The position numbers and the translations under genes were made by a program. From CAYMZZ01 sp044463125 (GTDB lineage Bacteria; Bacteroidota; Bacteroidia; Chitinophagales; Chitinophagaceae), in assembly GCA_044463125.1 (NCBI GenBank), contig JBIQMS010000015.1:1-64000 (forward strand): a stretch of DNA of 64,000 nt, read 5' to 3'. The notes under the pieces were generated by a model. It saw only the letters and a list, made by a program, of their open reading frames with translations. It was not told the DNA's origin and did not search any database. Shown piece after piece: positions 51,289-61,402 of the stretch; the first letter of the stretch is position 1, and the number at the start of each line of letters is the position of its first letter.

Positions 51289-54200
51289 ATGCATCTGACT
51301 GCTCGTGAGAAGATTATTCCTGACGTACAGGAAAAGCAACTCTCTTTTTTTACTGCAGCATTACAACGCAAGCCTAAGGAAGCTGCTGTAAGAAAAACAA
51401 TCCAGCCGTCTTTAAGACGGGCAATTAGAACCGCGAAGTATTTGGCTTTCCTGCTATTGATATTGAGTTTGCAGGTGAATGCCCGAACTTATGGCCAGAT
51501 AAGCCTGCATGCAGAATCTGAATCCCTGGAAAAGGTATTGCAGCAGGTAAAGCAACAATCAGGCCTGGCTGTTGTATATCAGGACCAGCTAATGAAGCGC
51601 AGCAAACCAGTGACCATTTCTGTCCGGAATGTAACAGTACAACAGGCACTTACGCTGATTTTTAAAGATCAGGATCTTACCTGGGAACTGGTTGGCGACA
51701 AGATTATTTCCATCCGGGAAAAGAGTCAGCCACCGGTAAAACAGCAAGTGGGAACCTTTATAGAAAAATCGCAGCCACTTATCGAAATCCGGGGTCGTGT
51801 TGTAGATGCCAAAACCGGTGAGCCGCTGGTGGGCGCTAATATCTTTTTAAAAGAGTCGCAGGTAGGCGTATCCACAAACGAAAAAGGTGAATTCATTATC
51901 ACCATGGAAACTGCGGGCGTATTGCAGATATCAATGGCAGGATATCAGACGGTTGAAGAAAGAGCAAATGAAAGCAATGCCAACCTGGTGGTGCGCTTAC
52001 AAATGAAGGTACAGGAATTGAACGCAGTAGTAGCTGTTGGGTATTTTAACCGAAAAAAATCTACTTATACCGGTTCTGCTGTAACCTATAATAATGACGA
52101 CCTGCGTAAGGTTGGTAATGCAAATACTTTCCAGGCTCTGAGAAACCTGGTGCCGTCGATGTTTGTCGACAACTTTGCATTGGGGTCAAGTCCCAATGCT
52201 ATACCCGATATCCGGTTGCGAGGCACTTCCACTTTTGACAACCTGTCCGCTAGCGTTGACGGAGTAAAAGGCAATTATATAAAAAATCCCAATGAGCCAT
52301 TATTTATTCTGGATGGTTTTGAAGCAAGTGTTGAGCGGATATTCGACCTTGATATCAACCGTATCGAGTCTATCACCATTTTAAAAGATGCAGCTTCCAA
52401 AGCAGTATATGGTGCAAGGGCAGCTAATGGCGTGGTAGTGGTTGAAACAAAGAAATCGGTAGGCAACCGTGTATTTGTTCACTATAACGGCTCTCTTGAT
52501 ATAGAAGTACCGGATCTAACCAGTTACAACCTGGCGAATGCCAATGAAAAACTGGACGCTGAGGTATTGGACGGATTCTATAAGGCGAACAATATTGATC
52601 AGTCGATCATTTTTCAGCAGATGTATAACCAGCGCAGAAAACTTGTCCTGGAAGGATTAAATACAGACTGGATTGCAAAACCGTTACGTGAGGGTATTGG
52701 CCACAAACACACAGTGGGCATTGAACTGGGTCACCAGGGGCTGAATGTAATTGGCGATTTAAGCTACAGGGATGTACAGGGTGTAATGAAGGGTTCTTAC
52801 CGAAGGAATACAGGAGGTAACATAACGGCATCATACAGGGTGAGAAATTTTCTGTTCAGAAATATCATGAGCGTAACCTCAAATAAAGCGATGGAGTCGC
52901 CTTTGGGCAGTTTTGGCGATTACGTAAAAATGAATCCTTACTGGATAGCTCAGAACCAGGATGGCAGTATCCCTTTTTATGCAGAATTAAATCCGTACGA
53001 TGGTTCAAGAGTAACAAACCCACTCTTCAACTCCACTACTAACACCCGTTACGATAATAGTTATTTTAATTTTTCCAATAACTTTTATTTGGAATGGATG
53101 CTGAACAATCAGTTGAGGATTGTTGGACGCTTTGGTATGGATCATAAAACAAGTGAGGCGAACGCTTTTGAGCCGTCAAACCATACAAAGTTTGATGCAG
53201 CGGAATACACGAGTGATGAAGGCCGCTTAAGGAAAGGAACTTATCAGTTAAACAATGGGAAAAGCAGCTATGTTAGCGGTGACCTGAATGTAAATTACCG
53301 CAATGTATTTGGCCGCAGTGTGGTTGGGGCTAACGCCGGTGTATCTGTTAGTGAAAGAAAGTTCAATGAGGTGTTCCACCGGGTGGAAGGCTTTTCAAGC
53401 GACAGGATGGAAGATGTAACCTTTGGCCGGGGCTATGCATTAAACAGCAGACCGACCGGTATAGCATCTGTTAATCGCGACCTGGGCGGGTATTTTGCGG
53501 CGAACTATTCCTTTGATGAAAGATTTTTAGCTGACTTCAGCTTCAGGGCAAGTGCTTCTTCCCAGTTTGGCGCTAACAATCGTTGGGGGCTTTTTTATAG
53601 TCTGGGCCTGGGATATAACCTTCATAATGAGGCAGCCATTAAGCGGATGCTTCCATTTGTGGATGAGTTGCGTGTCAGAGGGTCTTTTGGGACATCCGGC
53701 AATCCCAACTTCATGACCAATGTATCTATTGCTACTTACCAGTATTATCCTGATGCCCTTTACCAGGGATTCCCCGGAACTTACCTGGTAAGTTTAAGCA
53801 ATCCCGATTTACGCTGGGAAAATAAGCTGGATTACAATGCCGGCCTCGACATACGTATCCGTCGTTTTAGCGGGCGTATCGACTATTATAACAGTTATAC
53901 CGAAAACCTTGTAACTCCTATTTCAGTAGTACCGTCAACAGGCTTTAGCACGGTTTATGAAAACCTCGGAAAAGTACAGAATACGGGTATCGAAGCTTAC
54001 TTGTCTTATAATGTCTATCAAAAAGGTCGCGATTTTGTAAATGTTTACGGTAGTATCGAGACCAACCTGAACAAGATACTGGCTTTGTCGGATGCGATGA
54101 AAGCTTATAACGACCGCATGACAGACTCTGCTTCTTTTAAGGGCAATAGTGTGCCGGTAAAACGCTATTATGAAGGGGGATCCTTGCATACCATTTGGGC

Positions 54201-54807
54201 GGTTCCATCACTGGGAATAGATCCTGCTACGGGATTGGAAGTTTATCAAAACGCTGACGGCAGCACCACCAATTTGTGGGATGCCAACAACATGGTGAAT
54301 GCCGGTTACGGAAGCCCGAGATACCAGGGAACCTTTGGTGTGAACCTGGAAATTAAAGGCTGGGGATTGAATGTTACCGCCCGTTACCTGGGCGGTGGCC
54401 AGTTATACAATCAGACCCTCGTAGATCGCGTGGAGAATGTGAATATGTTGTACAATGTTGACAGGCGTGTGTTGACAGGCAGATGGACCGAGCCCGGACA
54501 GAACGTATTGTTTAAGAAGCTGGGCCAGTTTTCCCATGATCCGGATGGCGATGGTGTGTTTACATCCCTGCAGGAAGTAACCAGGGCCACAACCCGTTTT
54601 GTACAGGATCGGAACGAATTGGATATAGCGGCCGTGAATTTGTACTACCTGTTCCAGGATAGAATCGTTAAAAAATTAGGTATGCAACGACTCAAAGTAG
54701 CTTTCAATATGAATGAAATAGGCAAATTCAGCTCTATTCAAATTGAAAGGGGAACCACTTATCCATTCTCCAGAACCATGTCGCTATCCATTTCTGCTAC
54801 CTTTTAA
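51289..54807 (+). CDS. SusC-family TonB-dependent transporter with N-terminal STN signalling domain
   Basis: This 1172-residue protein has about 45 polar residues before the hydrophobic signal segment (about 48-65). This long leader is often seen in FecR-linked SusC proteins. An STN (secretin/TonB short N-terminal) domain (about 70-145: SLEKVLQQVKQQSGLAVVYQ, VTVQQALTLIFKDQDLTW) contacts FecR. A carboxypeptidase-regulatory-like domain follows (about 165-240, EIRGRVVDAKTGEPLVGANI). The plug (ESITILKDAASKAVYGARAA) and barrel end in TMSLSISATF. It imports its substrate and signals its presence. SusD follows after 11 nt. Confidence 0.94.
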   Translation: MHLTAREKIIPDVQEKQLSFFTAALQRKPKEAAVRKTIQPSLRRAIRTAKYLAFLLLILSLQVNARTYGQISLHAESESLEKVLQQVKQQSGLAVVYQDQLMKRSKPVTISVRNVTVQQALTLIFKDQDLTWELVGDKIISIREKSQPPVKQQVGTFIEKSQPLIEIRGRVVDAKTGEPLVGANIFLKESQVGVSTNEKGEFIITMETAGVLQISMAGYQTVEERANESNANLVVRLQMKVQELNAVVAVGYFNRKKSTYTGSAVTYNNDDLRKVGNANTFQALRNLVPSMFVDNFALGSSPNAIPDIRLRGTSTFDNLSASVDGVKGNYIKNPNEPLFILDGFEASVERIFDLDINRIESITILKDAASKAVYGARAANGVVVVETKKSVGNRVFVHYNGSLDIEVPDLTSYNLANANEKLDAEVLDGFYKANNIDQSIIFQQMYNQRRKLVLEGLNTDWIAKPLREGIGHKHTVGIELGHQGLNVIGDLSYRDVQGVMKGSYRRNTGGNITASYRVRNFLFRNIMSVTSNKAMESPLGSFGDYVKMNPYWIAQNQDGSIPFYAELNPYDGSRVTNPLFNSTTNTRYDNSYFNFSNNFYLEWMLNNQLRIVGRFGMDHKTSEANAFEPSNHTKFDAAEYTSDEGRLRKGTYQLNNGKSSYVSGDLNVNYRNVFGRSVVGANAGVSVSERKFNEVFHRVEGFSSDRMEDVTFGRGYALNSRPTGIASVNRDLGGYFAANYSFDERFLADFSFRASASSQFGANNRWGLFYSLGLGYNLHNEAAIKRMLPFVDELRVRGSFGTSGNPNFMTNVSIATYQYYPDALYQGFPGTYLVSLSNPDLRWENKLDYNAGLDIRIRRFSGRIDYYNSYTENLVTPISVVPSTGFSTVYENLGKVQNTGIEAYLSYNVYQKGRDFVNVYGSIETNLNKILALSDAMKAYNDRMTDSASFKGNSVPVKRYYEGGSLHTIWAVPSLGIDPATGLEVYQNADGSTTNLWDANNMVNAGYGSPRYQGTFGVNLEIKGWGLNVTARYLGGGQLYNQTLVDRVENVNMLYNVDRRVLTGRWTEPGQNVLFKKLGQFSHDPDGDGVFTSLQEVTRATTRFVQDRNELDIAAVNLYYLFQDRIVKKLGMQRLKVAFNMNEIGKFSSIQIERGTTYPFSRTMSLSISATF

Positions 54808-54818
54808 ATTAACCCAAC

Positions 54819-56282
54819 ATGAAAAGAATATTAATATATATACTCATAGCAGGATGCCTTGCGGGTTTTACTTCCTGCAAAAAATTCCTCGACGTTACGG
54901 CCAGTAACCAGATCAAATCCGAGGACCTGTTAAGTACGGAAGTAGGCTTTAAAGACGCATTAATGGGTGTTTATATTGGCATGGGCCAGAATAAGCATTA
55001 TGGCAGTATGCAGACTTATGTCGTTACCGATATTTTAGCACAACAATATAGGCCACTTATCAACCTGTCTGTTTATTACCAGCTGCAATCTTACAACTAC
55101 GAACATATGGCGGGCCGTAAGTACACCGACATGTTCTGGGAGTTGTATAAAACCATTGCCGGAATAAATAATGCTTTGAACCAGATGGATAACCAGCAAA
55201 GTATTTTTAATCCCATCAATTATAAAATAATAAAAGGCGAATTACTGGCTTTGCGGGCCTATCTGCATTTTGACCTGTTGCGTTTATATGGCCATGAGAA
55301 TTACCAGGGTCGGCCGGAGCTTGCAACTTTCCCCGCCATACCTTATGTAACGGCATATAGTAAAGAGGTAACTCCCCAAAGGTCCTATACCGAAACGTTC
55401 GCACTCATTTTGAAGGACATTCAGGATGCTGCTGAGCTGCTCAAAGAAGATCCTGTTTATCCCGACGCATCGCGTCCGGCAGACTACTACGCAAACGTGA
55501 ACAGGGATGGCTTTTACAATAACCGGAACAGTAGGATGAACTATTATGCTGTAAAGGCATTGGAAGCGCGGGTGTACACCTGGATGGGGGGTGCGGATAA
55601 TCTGCAAAAAGCAGCCAGTGCAGCAAGGGAGGTAATCGATAACGGACCTGCGATGTTGATCAACAGCAGCAATTCAGGCAGTAATGACCGGGCCTTCGCG
55701 GCAGAGCATATTTTCCACCTGGAAGTTTATGAACTGCCTTTATGGTCAGGCGCTTTGAAAAGTGGATCTGCTGCTGATTATAATGCCTTGTTTGTTGACG
55801 AGACTACTTTTAATACAGTATATGAATTGAACGATCCCCAGGTGGGAGCGGTGGATAAACGCCAGATTGTACAGTTTGTACAGGATGGTAACGGCAGAAC
55901 GCCGGTGAAGTTGGCTGCGGCTCCCGGTCAGGCGCCCAATAAGTTTTTTCCGATGATGCGGGTGTCGGAAATGTATTATATAGAAGCGGAATATGAATTG
56001 ATAAATAACCGGTTAAAAGCAATACAGTTATTAAATGAAGTGCGCAGGAGCAGAGGAATTTTGAAAGACATACCAGACACTGCAACCGAAGAAGAGGTAA
56101 GGCAGGAGCTGACGAAAGAATACCAGAAAGATTTTTCTGCAGAAGGGCAACTGTTCTTTTATTACAAAAGAAATGGCTTTGATACATTCCGCGGCCTGCC
56201 CAGCACCATAATGGGCGATGATAAATTGTACATGTTGCTTTATCCGCAGAATGAACTGGAATTAGGCAACAGGGTACAGTAA
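54819..56282 (+). CDS. SusD/RagB-family outer-membrane lipoprotein, second locus
   Basis: This 487-residue surface lipoprotein (lipobox FTSC, then KKFLDVTASNQIK) pairs with the preceding SusC. The SusD helical core includes IIKGELLALRAYLHFDLLRLYG. The C-terminal SusD block includes FPMMRVSEMYYIEAEYELI and LLNEVRRSRGI. It is shorter than the SusD of the first locus, in line with a peptide-type rather than glycan-type system (inference). DUF4843 follows after 27 nt. Confidence 0.92.
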   Translation: MKRILIYILIAGCLAGFTSCKKFLDVTASNQIKSEDLLSTEVGFKDALMGVYIGMGQNKHYGSMQTYVVTDILAQQYRPLINLSVYYQLQSYNYEHMAGRKYTDMFWELYKTIAGINNALNQMDNQQSIFNPINYKIIKGELLALRAYLHFDLLRLYGHENYQGRPELATFPAIPYVTAYSKEVTPQRSYTETFALILKDIQDAAELLKEDPVYPDASRPADYYANVNRDGFYNNRNSRMNYYAVKALEARVYTWMGGADNLQKAASAAREVIDNGPAMLINSSNSGSNDRAFAAEHIFHLEVYELPLWSGALKSGSAADYNALFVDETTFNTVYELNDPQVGAVDKRQIVQFVQDGNGRTPVKLAAAPGQAPNKFFPMMRVSEMYYIEAEYELINNRLKAIQLLNEVRRSRGILKDIPDTATEEEVRQELTKEYQKDFSAEGQLFFYYKRNGFDTFRGLPSTIMGDDKLYMLLYPQNELELGNRVQ

Positions 56283-56309
56283 ATCAAAAACAATTTTAAA
56301 AGGTTTTAT

Positions 56310-57029
56310 ATGAAACTCATTTTAAATTATATTTTTTATAGCGCACTCTTCCTGGTGTCTTGCAAAAAGAGTGATCCACTTTCCTTCAGCGCCGCACCTG
56401 CTGTCAATTTTATCAGCCAGGCCAGTGTGTATACCTTCCTGGGTAATAGTACTGGCGAACAAATACACGAAATTCCTGTAAGGATAATCGGGCATGCCGG
56501 CAGTGAGGACAGAGCCTTTACGGCGGAGGTCGTCAATGGCCAAACCGATGCGCCTGCCAATCTTTATGAAATACTGGGTGGCGAGGTAAAAGCAGGCGCT
56601 TTTGAAGGGGTGCTAAAAGTGAAACTGAAGAATGCACCGGCATTAAGTTCGAGCGAGGTAAAGCTGACACTGAAAATTAAAAGTACGGGTGAGTTGGGAT
56701 CAGGTAATGTAGAAAGCCAGTTACACACGATCACCTGGACTGATAAAGTGGTGATACCTGCTTGGACCTACTACAGGATATTTTTTACGCAAAGTCCGAG
56801 CTCACGAGCATATAAACTAATCGTAGAGCTCACGGGGCTAACCACTTTCCCGGCATCGGTATATAGCGGGCTTCAGCAACATGGTGCGGAGGCTTTGGGT
56901 GTGAAATTTGGAAATTATATAAAACAGTGGAACATAGATCACCCCAACGACATCATCGTGCACGATGATGGTGCGATGGCAGGGCAGCCTATTGTGCCTA
57001 AGTACTGGGACAAAAATCTGTATCCATAA
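56310..57029 (+). CDS. DUF4843 lipoprotein
   Basis: This 239-residue lipoprotein (lipobox FLVSC) has a beta-rich body: AVNFISQASVYTFLGNSTGEQ, IPVRIIGHAGSEDRAFTAEV and VKLTLKIKST. These match the DUF4843 family, which accompanies SusC/SusD and zinc-protease genes in Bacteroidota. It is probably surface-exposed and ligand-binding; the true role is unknown. The order SusC-SusD-DUF4843-PKD-like-metalloprotease is a recurrent arrangement. Confidence 0.82.
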   Translation: MKLILNYIFYSALFLVSCKKSDPLSFSAAPAVNFISQASVYTFLGNSTGEQIHEIPVRIIGHAGSEDRAFTAEVVNGQTDAPANLYEILGGEVKAGAFEGVLKVKLKNAPALSSSEVKLTLKIKSTGELGSGNVESQLHTITWTDKVVIPAWTYYRIFFTQSPSSRAYKLIVELTGLTTFPASVYSGLQQHGAEALGVKFGNYIKQWNIDHPNDIIVHDDGAMAGQPIVPKYWDKNLYP

Positions 57030-57109
57030 AATTCGCACAAGCGGAATAGACTTTTAGAATTTCAATGTCACACAAGTAGAAAGTATTAAACTTAACAAAA
57101 GATCGATAC

Positions 57110-58663
57110 ATGAAACGTATTACAATAATTTCTCTCGGTGTAATGCTTGTTGTCTGCGCTCTCTTTTCGGCATGCCGGAAAGATGACAGCTCATTTGCGA
57201 CGGATAAATTGCCTGACCTGAGCTTTGATTATGAACCAGGTGAGGCATTAACTGTCTACCAGTTTAACACCTTACAACTGGATCCCAAAATTGATTACGA
57301 TGGGGCCGATAAATCAAAGTACACTTTTACATGGATGATCAACCCGGACCCCAGGGATACTTCGTTCATTACCATTGGGGAATCAGAACTGTTGGAATAC
57401 GAGGTGAGTTTTCCACCCAATACTGGTACTTACTATCATACCCTTAAATTGTATGTAACAAACATTGAGAACAAATTACAGGCTATTCATTACTGGAGGC
57501 TTACTGTATTGAATAATATTGGGGAGGGATTGGTTATTGCTACAACCAGCGATAATGCCACTACCGATTTTTCACATATCATGAGCCCGGAAGTAACCAC
57601 AAATTATAGCGAGGTTTCTATTAAGAAGAATATATTATCCGGAGTAAATGGTTCGGGTATTGATGGGCTGGTGCACGATCTTTATTTTGCCAATGTACGC
57701 GGTGGCAACAGGGTGTATGCACTGACCAGCAATAATATGTATGCGTACAATACCCTGAACTATTCCTTTGTGGGTGATAAGGATGCTTTGTTTGTTACGC
57801 CTCCTGCAAGTTTAAGTCCCAGTTCTTTTTACTACTGTTACCAGAACGATGTGTATGTGGGAAATAATATGATTTATTATGGCTGGTTTGCTACAGCAGC
57901 AAGAATTGGGGTACAAGCCCTTTATGCAAATCCAATTCCCGGGATTATTGCTTTAAATGCTAACTCGGGTAATACTGGTACCTACGAACCTGCGTTCAGG
58001 ATACACTACTACGATGAAGTAAACGAAAAGTTTGCTTATATACATGGTCCTTTTGCTTTTAACGATAAGACACAGAACTTTTCTCCCAACGAAGAATATA
58101 ATGGCGTTAATGCAGGTAACTATCCCGGGAAAGTGAATGTGGCAGCAGGTATATCGGTAGACAGAGGATTTTTACATCTTCTAAAGGACAAAACTACAGG
58201 TGTACACGAGTTGTTGGTTTTTGATGGAGGTACTAATATTTATGGTCAGCCTTATATAGCTCCAAAAGCTATTAAAAAAATCGACCTGGCCGGTGCTCCT
58301 GACATTGCCAACGCTACCCGGTTTGTCATGCTCGACGATCAGAATGTAATGTTCTATGCTACGGCAAACAAGATTTATGCAGTAATATTTGCCGGCGCTA
58401 CTGCCATTGTGGAGGAAAGATATACGGTGCCTGCGGGGGAATCTATCACTACATTGGATATTTATCGCCAGCATGGCTATCCCAACCTGGCGTCTTATAT
58501 CAGTACAAATAATAAACAATTAATCCTTTCAACCTATAATGGCACGGAGGGAAAGGTAAGCTTACTGCCATTAATTAACCTGGGTGCTGGTAATATTAAT
58601 ACCGCCGATATTAAAACCTTCAACGGTTTCGATAAAGTGCTTGCAATCGTGCCTCAGAAATAA
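57110..58663 (+). CDS. PKD-like family lipoprotein
   Basis: This 517-residue lipoprotein (lipobox FSACRK) begins with a PKD-like beta sandwich (about 30-135: KYTFTWMINPDPRDTSFITI, YHTLKLYVTNIENKLQAIHYW). A longer domain follows with repeated strand motifs (VYALTSNNMYAYN, LLVFDGGTNIYGQPY, VMLDDQNVMFYATANKIYAV) that suggests a beta-propeller-like fold. It probably sits at the cell surface and helps capture the substrate of the neighbouring proteases. No enzyme motif was found. Confidence 0.78.
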   Translation: MKRITIISLGVMLVVCALFSACRKDDSSFATDKLPDLSFDYEPGEALTVYQFNTLQLDPKIDYDGADKSKYTFTWMINPDPRDTSFITIGESELLEYEVSFPPNTGTYYHTLKLYVTNIENKLQAIHYWRLTVLNNIGEGLVIATTSDNATTDFSHIMSPEVTTNYSEVSIKKNILSGVNGSGIDGLVHDLYFANVRGGNRVYALTSNNMYAYNTLNYSFVGDKDALFVTPPASLSPSSFYYCYQNDVYVGNNMIYYGWFATAARIGVQALYANPIPGIIALNANSGNTGTYEPAFRIHYYDEVNEKFAYIHGPFAFNDKTQNFSPNEEYNGVNAGNYPGKVNVAAGISVDRGFLHLLKDKTTGVHELLVFDGGTNIYGQPYIAPKAIKKIDLAGAPDIANATRFVMLDDQNVMFYATANKIYAVIFAGATAIVEERYTVPAGESITTLDIYRQHGYPNLASYISTNNKQLILSTYNGTEGKVSLLPLINLGAGNINTADIKTFNGFDKVLAIVPQK

Positions 58664-58745
58664 AGGGTTGCTCGTTTTTTCGCTTCTCCAGAATGCCATT
58701 TCGTTGGCTTTGGATTAGTATTAAATTTTATTACAGTTTTAGAAT

Positions 58746-61397
58746 ATGAAAAGATCCGGAATTTTTTTTCTTCTTTTATTGGTGGGCTTACTGGTAACCG
58801 GCGTTACGGCTGGTTACGGGCAGAGTAAAAAGAAGCGTGAAATGCAGCGCATCGAGCGGGAAAAGAAAGAAACAGAGGCCAGGGAAAAGGCCCGTAAAGA
58901 TAGCCTGGCAAAGCTCACGCCTTATGATAAGCTACTCGGCAATTATGATAAAGTATCCAGGGGATTTATCAATATTTATAGTGTAAAACGGAAAGTATAC
59001 CTGGAACTGCCGGTTAGCCAAATGGATGTTGATATGTTACTGGCCTCTACCATTTCAGAAATCAGCGACAACTATGAAGGTATCGTAGGCTCCAAACAGG
59101 AGCCCTTGCTCATACAATTCAGCCTGGTTGATTCAACCGTTTTGCTGAAGAAAATGAATAATTCATACCTCACAGATGCGCCGGATAATAATATTGCCCG
59201 GGCATTGAAGTTGAATAATATGGGGGCTATAGTGAAAACATTCAAAGCAGAGGCATTCAGTAATGATGGTAAATCGGTGGTGATAGATGTGACGGACTTT
59301 TTTAATAGCGATATGAAGGAATTGTCACCCTTTGGAATATTCAGTGTGTATGCATCCATGGGGTATAAATCAACGCCCAGCTTTAAAAAAGACCGGTCTT
59401 TTATTGCGTCCTTTAAATCCTTTGATGATAATCTGATTATTAAATCGCAATTATCCTACGAGAATAACTATAGTACCGGTACCCGGACTTTTGCAAAAGA
59501 AATCCCAGTAACGGCAACTGTGACCCGTACCATCATCCGTCTGTCGGATCGGCCGGCCCGACCAAGAATGGCGGACCCAAGGGTAGGTATCTTTCATTCG
59601 AAGAGAATATTGATGAGCGAGCATCTAAACCGTACGGAAGAGGTTTATTATGCGCACAGGTTTTTATTGGAGCCAAAAGATAAAGCAGCCTACCGTGCAG
59701 GTGAGTTGACTGAACCCGTTAAGCCTATCGTTTTTTATATCGATAATGCATTTCCTGAGAGCTGGAAGCCTTACATTAAGCAGGCAGTGGAAGACTGGCA
59801 GGAAACTTTTGAGAAAGCCGGATTTAAAAATGCTGTTATTGCAAAACCCTTTCCGGTAAATGACTCCACTTTTGATCCCGATAATATCAAGTTTAACTGT
59901 ATCCGGTATGCGCCGGTTCCTGTTGCCAATGCCATGGGCCCCAGCTGGGTAGACCCGCGTTCCGGTGAGATTATAAATGCATCGGTTTACGTTTTCCATG
60001 ATATAGTAAAACTATTAAACGACTGGATGTTTATTCAGACTTCACCGGCAGATGCAAGTGTCAGAAATACGATATTACCAGAACAAAAGAAAATGGAGGG
60101 ACTGCAATACGTGATAAGGCACGAGTTGGGACATTGCTTGGGACTTCGTCATAATATGGGTGCATCCAGCGCTATTCCAGTCGACTCGTTAAGATCACCC
60201 TCCTTTACACAAAAATATGGCACCACTTATTCCATTATGGACTATGCCCGCTTTAACTACGTAGCGCAGCCCGGCGACCTGGAAAAAGGGGTTGTGATAT
60301 CGCCCCCTAAATTCGGGGTATATGATTACTATGCTATCCAATGGAATTACAGGTATTTTGATCCTGCACAGGTGACCGCCATCGACGAAAAAAACATTCT
60401 CGGGGCAATGGTCAGCGAAAAATCGGGTGATATACGGTATCGTTTTGGTAATGAGTTTTTGACTTCTTTTGATCCCCGGACACAAACAGAAGACCTGGGG
60501 GATGATGCCATTAAAGCATCCTCTTATGGGATCAAAAACCTGAAATATGTATTGGATAATCTAAATGATTGGGTGAAAGCTAATGATAAGGACTACAGCT
60601 ACCGGGAAAATATCCTGGCGCAGGCCCGTGGCCAGTATGTCCGCTACCTGAACCATGTATTAACCAATATAGGTGGCATACATGTAAATGAAAAGTACGA
60701 GGGTGATAGTGTAGAGCATTATAAAGTGGTAACGCGAAAGAAGCAACAGGAATCGTTACGGTTCATCCTGGCACAAATGGAAGATTTTAGCTGGTTGGAG
60801 CCGGAAACCTTACTGAAAAACATGACAATTACCGGGACGCCGTTGGTTTCGTTGCGAAATAAAATGGTCAGTACATTATTACAACTGCCGGCGAGGGTAC
60901 AGTTAGGCGCGGTTCGGTCCGATGAGAAAGATCCCTATACACCGGAAGATGTACTGGATGACCTGTATAAGGCATTCTGGAATCCTACGATGCAAAGGAA
61001 AAAACTTACATCGGCACAGATGCAAATGCAAAAAGCATTTGTAGCAACGGTAGCCAGAGAAACAAAATTGGGCCCTGCAGGAGCAGCCGGAACTGGCGGG
61101 GATGCCATTTCGCTTCACGGGGCATTACCCGTTGTTCAGTTCAGGAATGACGTACATGATAGGATATCATGTTCCGTTGATGAGCGTTTAGGAGTTAGCG
61201 GAAACAACATTCCCGTTGGTGGTTTTGGCTATATGAATGTTCAGTTCAATTTAATGCCGGCATTGGAACCAGTGTATTTCGGACTACTAAAGAAAGTACA
61301 ATCATTGTTGAAAACGGTAGCAACATCCACCAGTGATAAAGAAACTGCTCAGCATTATCAATTGTTATTGCATCAGATAAATAAAATATTAAAATAG
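58746..61397 (+). CDS. Zinc-dependent metzincin protease (DUF5117/DUF5118 type), copy 1
   Basis: This 883-residue exported protein has a signal peptide (about 1-25) and a strongly charged stretch (KKKREMQRIEREKKETEARE). DUF5118- and DUF5117-like domains follow, the latter including RPARPRMADPRVGIF. The metzincin site HELGHCLGLRH (459-469) has three histidines and the catalytic E460. YSIMDYARFNYVAQPGD supplies the Met-turn. It should cut proteins outside or at the cell surface, feeding the SusC/SusD pair. The stop is 5 nt before the next gene, its paralogue. Confidence 0.9.
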   Translation: MKRSGIFFLLLLVGLLVTGVTAGYGQSKKKREMQRIEREKKETEAREKARKDSLAKLTPYDKLLGNYDKVSRGFINIYSVKRKVYLELPVSQMDVDMLLASTISEISDNYEGIVGSKQEPLLIQFSLVDSTVLLKKMNNSYLTDAPDNNIARALKLNNMGAIVKTFKAEAFSNDGKSVVIDVTDFFNSDMKELSPFGIFSVYASMGYKSTPSFKKDRSFIASFKSFDDNLIIKSQLSYENNYSTGTRTFAKEIPVTATVTRTIIRLSDRPARPRMADPRVGIFHSKRILMSEHLNRTEEVYYAHRFLLEPKDKAAYRAGELTEPVKPIVFYIDNAFPESWKPYIKQAVEDWQETFEKAGFKNAVIAKPFPVNDSTFDPDNIKFNCIRYAPVPVANAMGPSWVDPRSGEIINASVYVFHDIVKLLNDWMFIQTSPADASVRNTILPEQKKMEGLQYVIRHELGHCLGLRHNMGASSAIPVDSLRSPSFTQKYGTTYSIMDYARFNYVAQPGDLEKGVVISPPKFGVYDYYAIQWNYRYFDPAQVTAIDEKNILGAMVSEKSGDIRYRFGNEFLTSFDPRTQTEDLGDDAIKASSYGIKNLKYVLDNLNDWVKANDKDYSYRENILAQARGQYVRYLNHVLTNIGGIHVNEKYEGDSVEHYKVVTRKKQQESLRFILAQMEDFSWLEPETLLKNMTITGTPLVSLRNKMVSTLLQLPARVQLGAVRSDEKDPYTPEDVLDDLYKAFWNPTMQRKKLTSAQMQMQKAFVATVARETKLGPAGAAGTGGDAISLHGALPVVQFRNDVHDRISCSVDERLGVSGNNIPVGGFGYMNVQFNLMPALEPVYFGLLKKVQSLLKTVATSTSDKETAQHYQLLLHQINKILK

Positions 61398-61402
61398 GGG
61401 AG